64,000 nucleotides of DNA from the NCBI GenBank assembly GCA_038924905.1, contig JBCKUK010000002.1, positions 25,102 to 89,101 of the forward strand. Direction: 5' to 3'. Positions 62,522-64,000 of the stretch are shown piece after piece. The notes under the pieces are model-generated. The model worked only from the letters and a program-made list of their open reading frames with translations. It had not been told where the DNA came from and did not search any database. Every line of letters starts with the position of its first letter. Within the stretch, counting starts at the first letter, position 1. Made by a program: the position numbers and the translations under genes. This stretch comes from JBCKUK01 sp038924905 (GTDB lineage: Bacteria; Pseudomonadota; Gammaproteobacteria; Burkholderiales; Methylophilaceae).

Positions 62522-63484
62522 ATGAAAAAAAAATTAATTAGCATAGTGACCCCTTGTTTCAACGAGGAAGAGGGCATTATCAGTTGCCAACAGGCAATAA
62601 AAATCATCTTCGATACAGAATTGAAAGATTATGAATTCGAGCATATTTTTTGTGATAATGCATCTACTGACCGCACAGTAGAATTGCTGAAGGAAGTTGC
62701 TATTTACGATACTCGTGTAAAAATCATCGTTAACTCGCGCAATTTCGGCATACTTAAAAATACATATAATGGCGTGCTCAGTGCATCCGGCGATGCAATT
62801 CTCCTTTTTATGCCTGTTGACTTACAAGATCCTCCAGAGTTGATTCCAACTTTTGTGAAGCACTGGGAAGACGGCTACGAAATCGTATATGGCATTCGTG
62901 CTAAGCGAGAAGAAGTGGTTCTGTTGGTTGCCGCCCGCAAAGCTTATTATCGTTTGCTAAGCAAACTAACCTATGTTGATTATCCACCAGACGTTGGTGA
63001 TTTTCAGCTTATCGATAGGCGTGTGCTGGATGCAATGCGGCAAATTGATGATGCCCAGCCATTCATGAGGCTTATGACTTTCGATTGTGGCTTCAAATCG
63101 ATAGGCGTCAAATATACTTGGCGTGCTCGCCAATATGGCAAGTCAAGGAACAGTCTGCTACATATGCTTGAGCAAGGCTTAAATGGACTTGTTAGTTTCA
63201 GCGGCGTCCCCTTACGGTTAGCACTTGTAATAGGCTTCATAGTTTCCGCCTTAAGCTTGCTGTATGCCATTAGTATTTTTTTATTAACTATATTCGGCGC
63301 AATACATAGTCAAGCAGGCATCCCAACTATTGTTATCGCTCTATTTTTCTTTGGTGGCATTCAATTGTTTTTTTTGGGAATTTTGGGCGAATATATTTTT
63401 GCAATATTTAACCAAGTTAGACGTAAACCCCTGGTTATAGAAAGAGAACGTGTGAACTTTATTTCACCTCGTGCAGATGAATAA
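62522..63484 (+). CDS. Family 2 glycosyltransferase, GtrB/DPM1-like
   Basis: 320 residues. GT2 domain: ISIVTPCFNEEEGIISCQQA, then DNASTDRTVELLKE and LFMPVDLQDPPELIPTFVKH, with a QYGKSRNSLLHMLEQGLNGL-type region before two C-terminal membrane helices. It is the builder of polyprenyl-phosphate-sugar that GtrA flips. Four bases after gtrA, same operon. Together they could decorate the glycan outside the membrane with an extra (branch) sugar. Confidence 0.92.
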   Translation: MKKKLISIVTPCFNEEEGIISCQQAIKIIFDTELKDYEFEHIFCDNASTDRTVELLKEVAIYDTRVKIIVNSRNFGILKNTYNGVLSASGDAILLFMPVDLQDPPELIPTFVKHWEDGYEIVYGIRAKREEVVLLVAARKAYYRLLSKLTYVDYPPDVGDFQLIDRRVLDAMRQIDDAQPFMRLMTFDCGFKSIGVKYTWRARQYGKSRNSLLHMLEQGLNGLVSFSGVPLRLALVIGFIVSALSLLYAISIFLLTIFGAIHSQAGIPTIVIALFFFGGIQLFFLGILGEYIFAIFNQVRRKPLVIERERVNFISPRADE

Positions 63485-63541
63485 ACCCAGCTTATCCGTT
63501 CATCCATATAACGGAAATAAGAATACTAACGAAAGGAAAAC

Positions 63542-63697
63542 ATGAGGAAGGCAGTTATAACTGGCATTACAGGCCAAGATGGTGCATATCTAGCACAACT
63601 TCTGTTGGAAAAGGGTTATTTGGTATACGGCACCTATCGCCGTACCAGCTCCGTCAACTTTTGGCGCATTGAGGAGTTGGGAATCGATGCAACATGA
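63542..63697 (+). pseudogene. GDP-mannose 4,6-dehydratase (gmd), N-terminal remnant
   Basis: Fifty-one codons of a clear Gmd start: VITGITGQDGAYLAQLLLEK, then YGTYRRTSSVNFWRIEELGI, before the sequence changes after 63688 to glycosyltransferase DNA and hits TGA 63695-63697. Gmd needs ~345 residues, so this copy is dead. Its ribosome site (GAAAGGAAAAC) is intact. It indicates that the locus once made GDP-6-deoxy sugars from the ManC product. Confidence 0.85.
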
Positions 63698-63978
63698 GCA
63701 GCAGCGAGAGCTTCGGCATCGTCTTACTTGAAGCGTGGTTGGCCGGCAAGCCTGTGGTCGTCAACAAGAACTGCGCAGCTTTCCACGACATGGCAGTGAA
63801 TGGGATAAATGCTCTGATGGTTGAAGATAATGAACTGGCCGAAGCGCTTAAAAAACTGGTTGAAAAACCTGAACTGCAAGCCCAACTTGGTATTAGTGGG
63901 AAGACTATAACCGCGCAGTTTGACTGGGTAGTAGTATCTAAAAGCTTTGTGGATACTTGTAAATCGTTGTCAAATTAA
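63688..63978 (+). pseudogene. Glycosyltransferase family 4 C-terminal fragment
   Basis: ATG 63694 opens MSSSESFGIVLLEAWLAGKP, matching the end of the three-module glycosyltransferase of this locus (bases 50,469-50,777) over about 95 residues: NCAAFHDMAV, GINALMV and QFDWVVVSKSF are shared with small changes. The rest of the enzyme is missing. The join to the gmd remnant falls inside TGCAACATGAGCAGCAGCGA, common to both sites. It could not be active alone. Confidence 0.8.
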
Positions 63979-64000
63979 AGGTGGATAGGAGCGATCAGGA

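Overview
The first ~33.5 kb reads as ordinary chromosome of a Gram-negative betaproteobacterium. The gene neighbourhoods ampD/pilS/pilR, sigma factor-DUF3619-DUF3106-RDD, lptF/lptG-pepA-holC and gcvH are typical of that class; a member of the Nitrosomonadales (Gallionellaceae-like) is a reasonable guess, but no rRNA gene is present to prove it. Most of this part has moderate GC and is free of large insertions.

Layout: 1-6.9 kb carries transporters (end of a dicarboxylate/amino-acid symporter, an EamA protein, an RND efflux pump with its adaptor, a frameshifted cation exchanger) and AmpD. 6.9-10.2 kb holds the PilSR two-component system. 10.4-12.2 kb is a sigma-factor operon. 12.2-18.5 kb holds LPS export (LptFG), leucyl aminopeptidase, DNA polymerase III chi, GcvH and a penicillin-binding endopeptidase. 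18.5-26.7 kb has topA and hrpA. Between those two lies a small scrap yard: a truncated CHASE2 gene, an IS3-family remnant, and two tandem integron-type gene cassettes with attC sites whose crossover point falls exactly at the hrpA stop codon. hrpA itself has absorbed three in-frame copies of dispersed palindromic repeats. 26.7-33.5 kb contains a methyltransferase, YlqF GTPase, aldo-keto reductase, DhaKL, a MEKHLA protein and ferredoxin-NADP reductase, punctuated by CCCTCCCC...GGGGAGGG palindromes.

33.5 to ~40.5 kb is an integrated element: a displaced 3' end of tRNA-Arg(CCT), a tyrosine integrase, a HigBA-like toxin-antitoxin pair, a block of tandem ~100-bp repeats resembling a replication origin, a P4-type primase-helicase and a lone phage small terminase subunit. 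No capsid, tail, portal or large terminase gene is present, so it looks like a phage satellite (PICI/P4-like) rather than a prophage. Its right attachment site is not visible.

41.2-64 kb is a surface-polysaccharide locus: manC (GDP-mannose), an ABC exporter (Wzm/Wzt), an FkbM methyltransferase with a heptad minisatellite, a 1349-residue protein with three glycosyltransferase modules, three membrane proteins, an intact IS3-family element, then a set that suggests a CDP-activated, C-methyl-branched sugar (RfbF, an FAD oxidoreductase, an SDR enzyme, a TylC3-like C-methyltransferase, a Gfo/Idh oxidoreductase), GtrA and a family 2 glycosyltransferase. Base composition switches abruptly several times, as expected for a mosaic antigen locus. 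Several tracts look like contingency or recombination hot spots: G9 inside the Gfo/Idh gene (currently out of frame), C14 upstream of manC, the 21-bp minisatellite, and a gmd/glycosyltransferase chimeric junction at the right edge.
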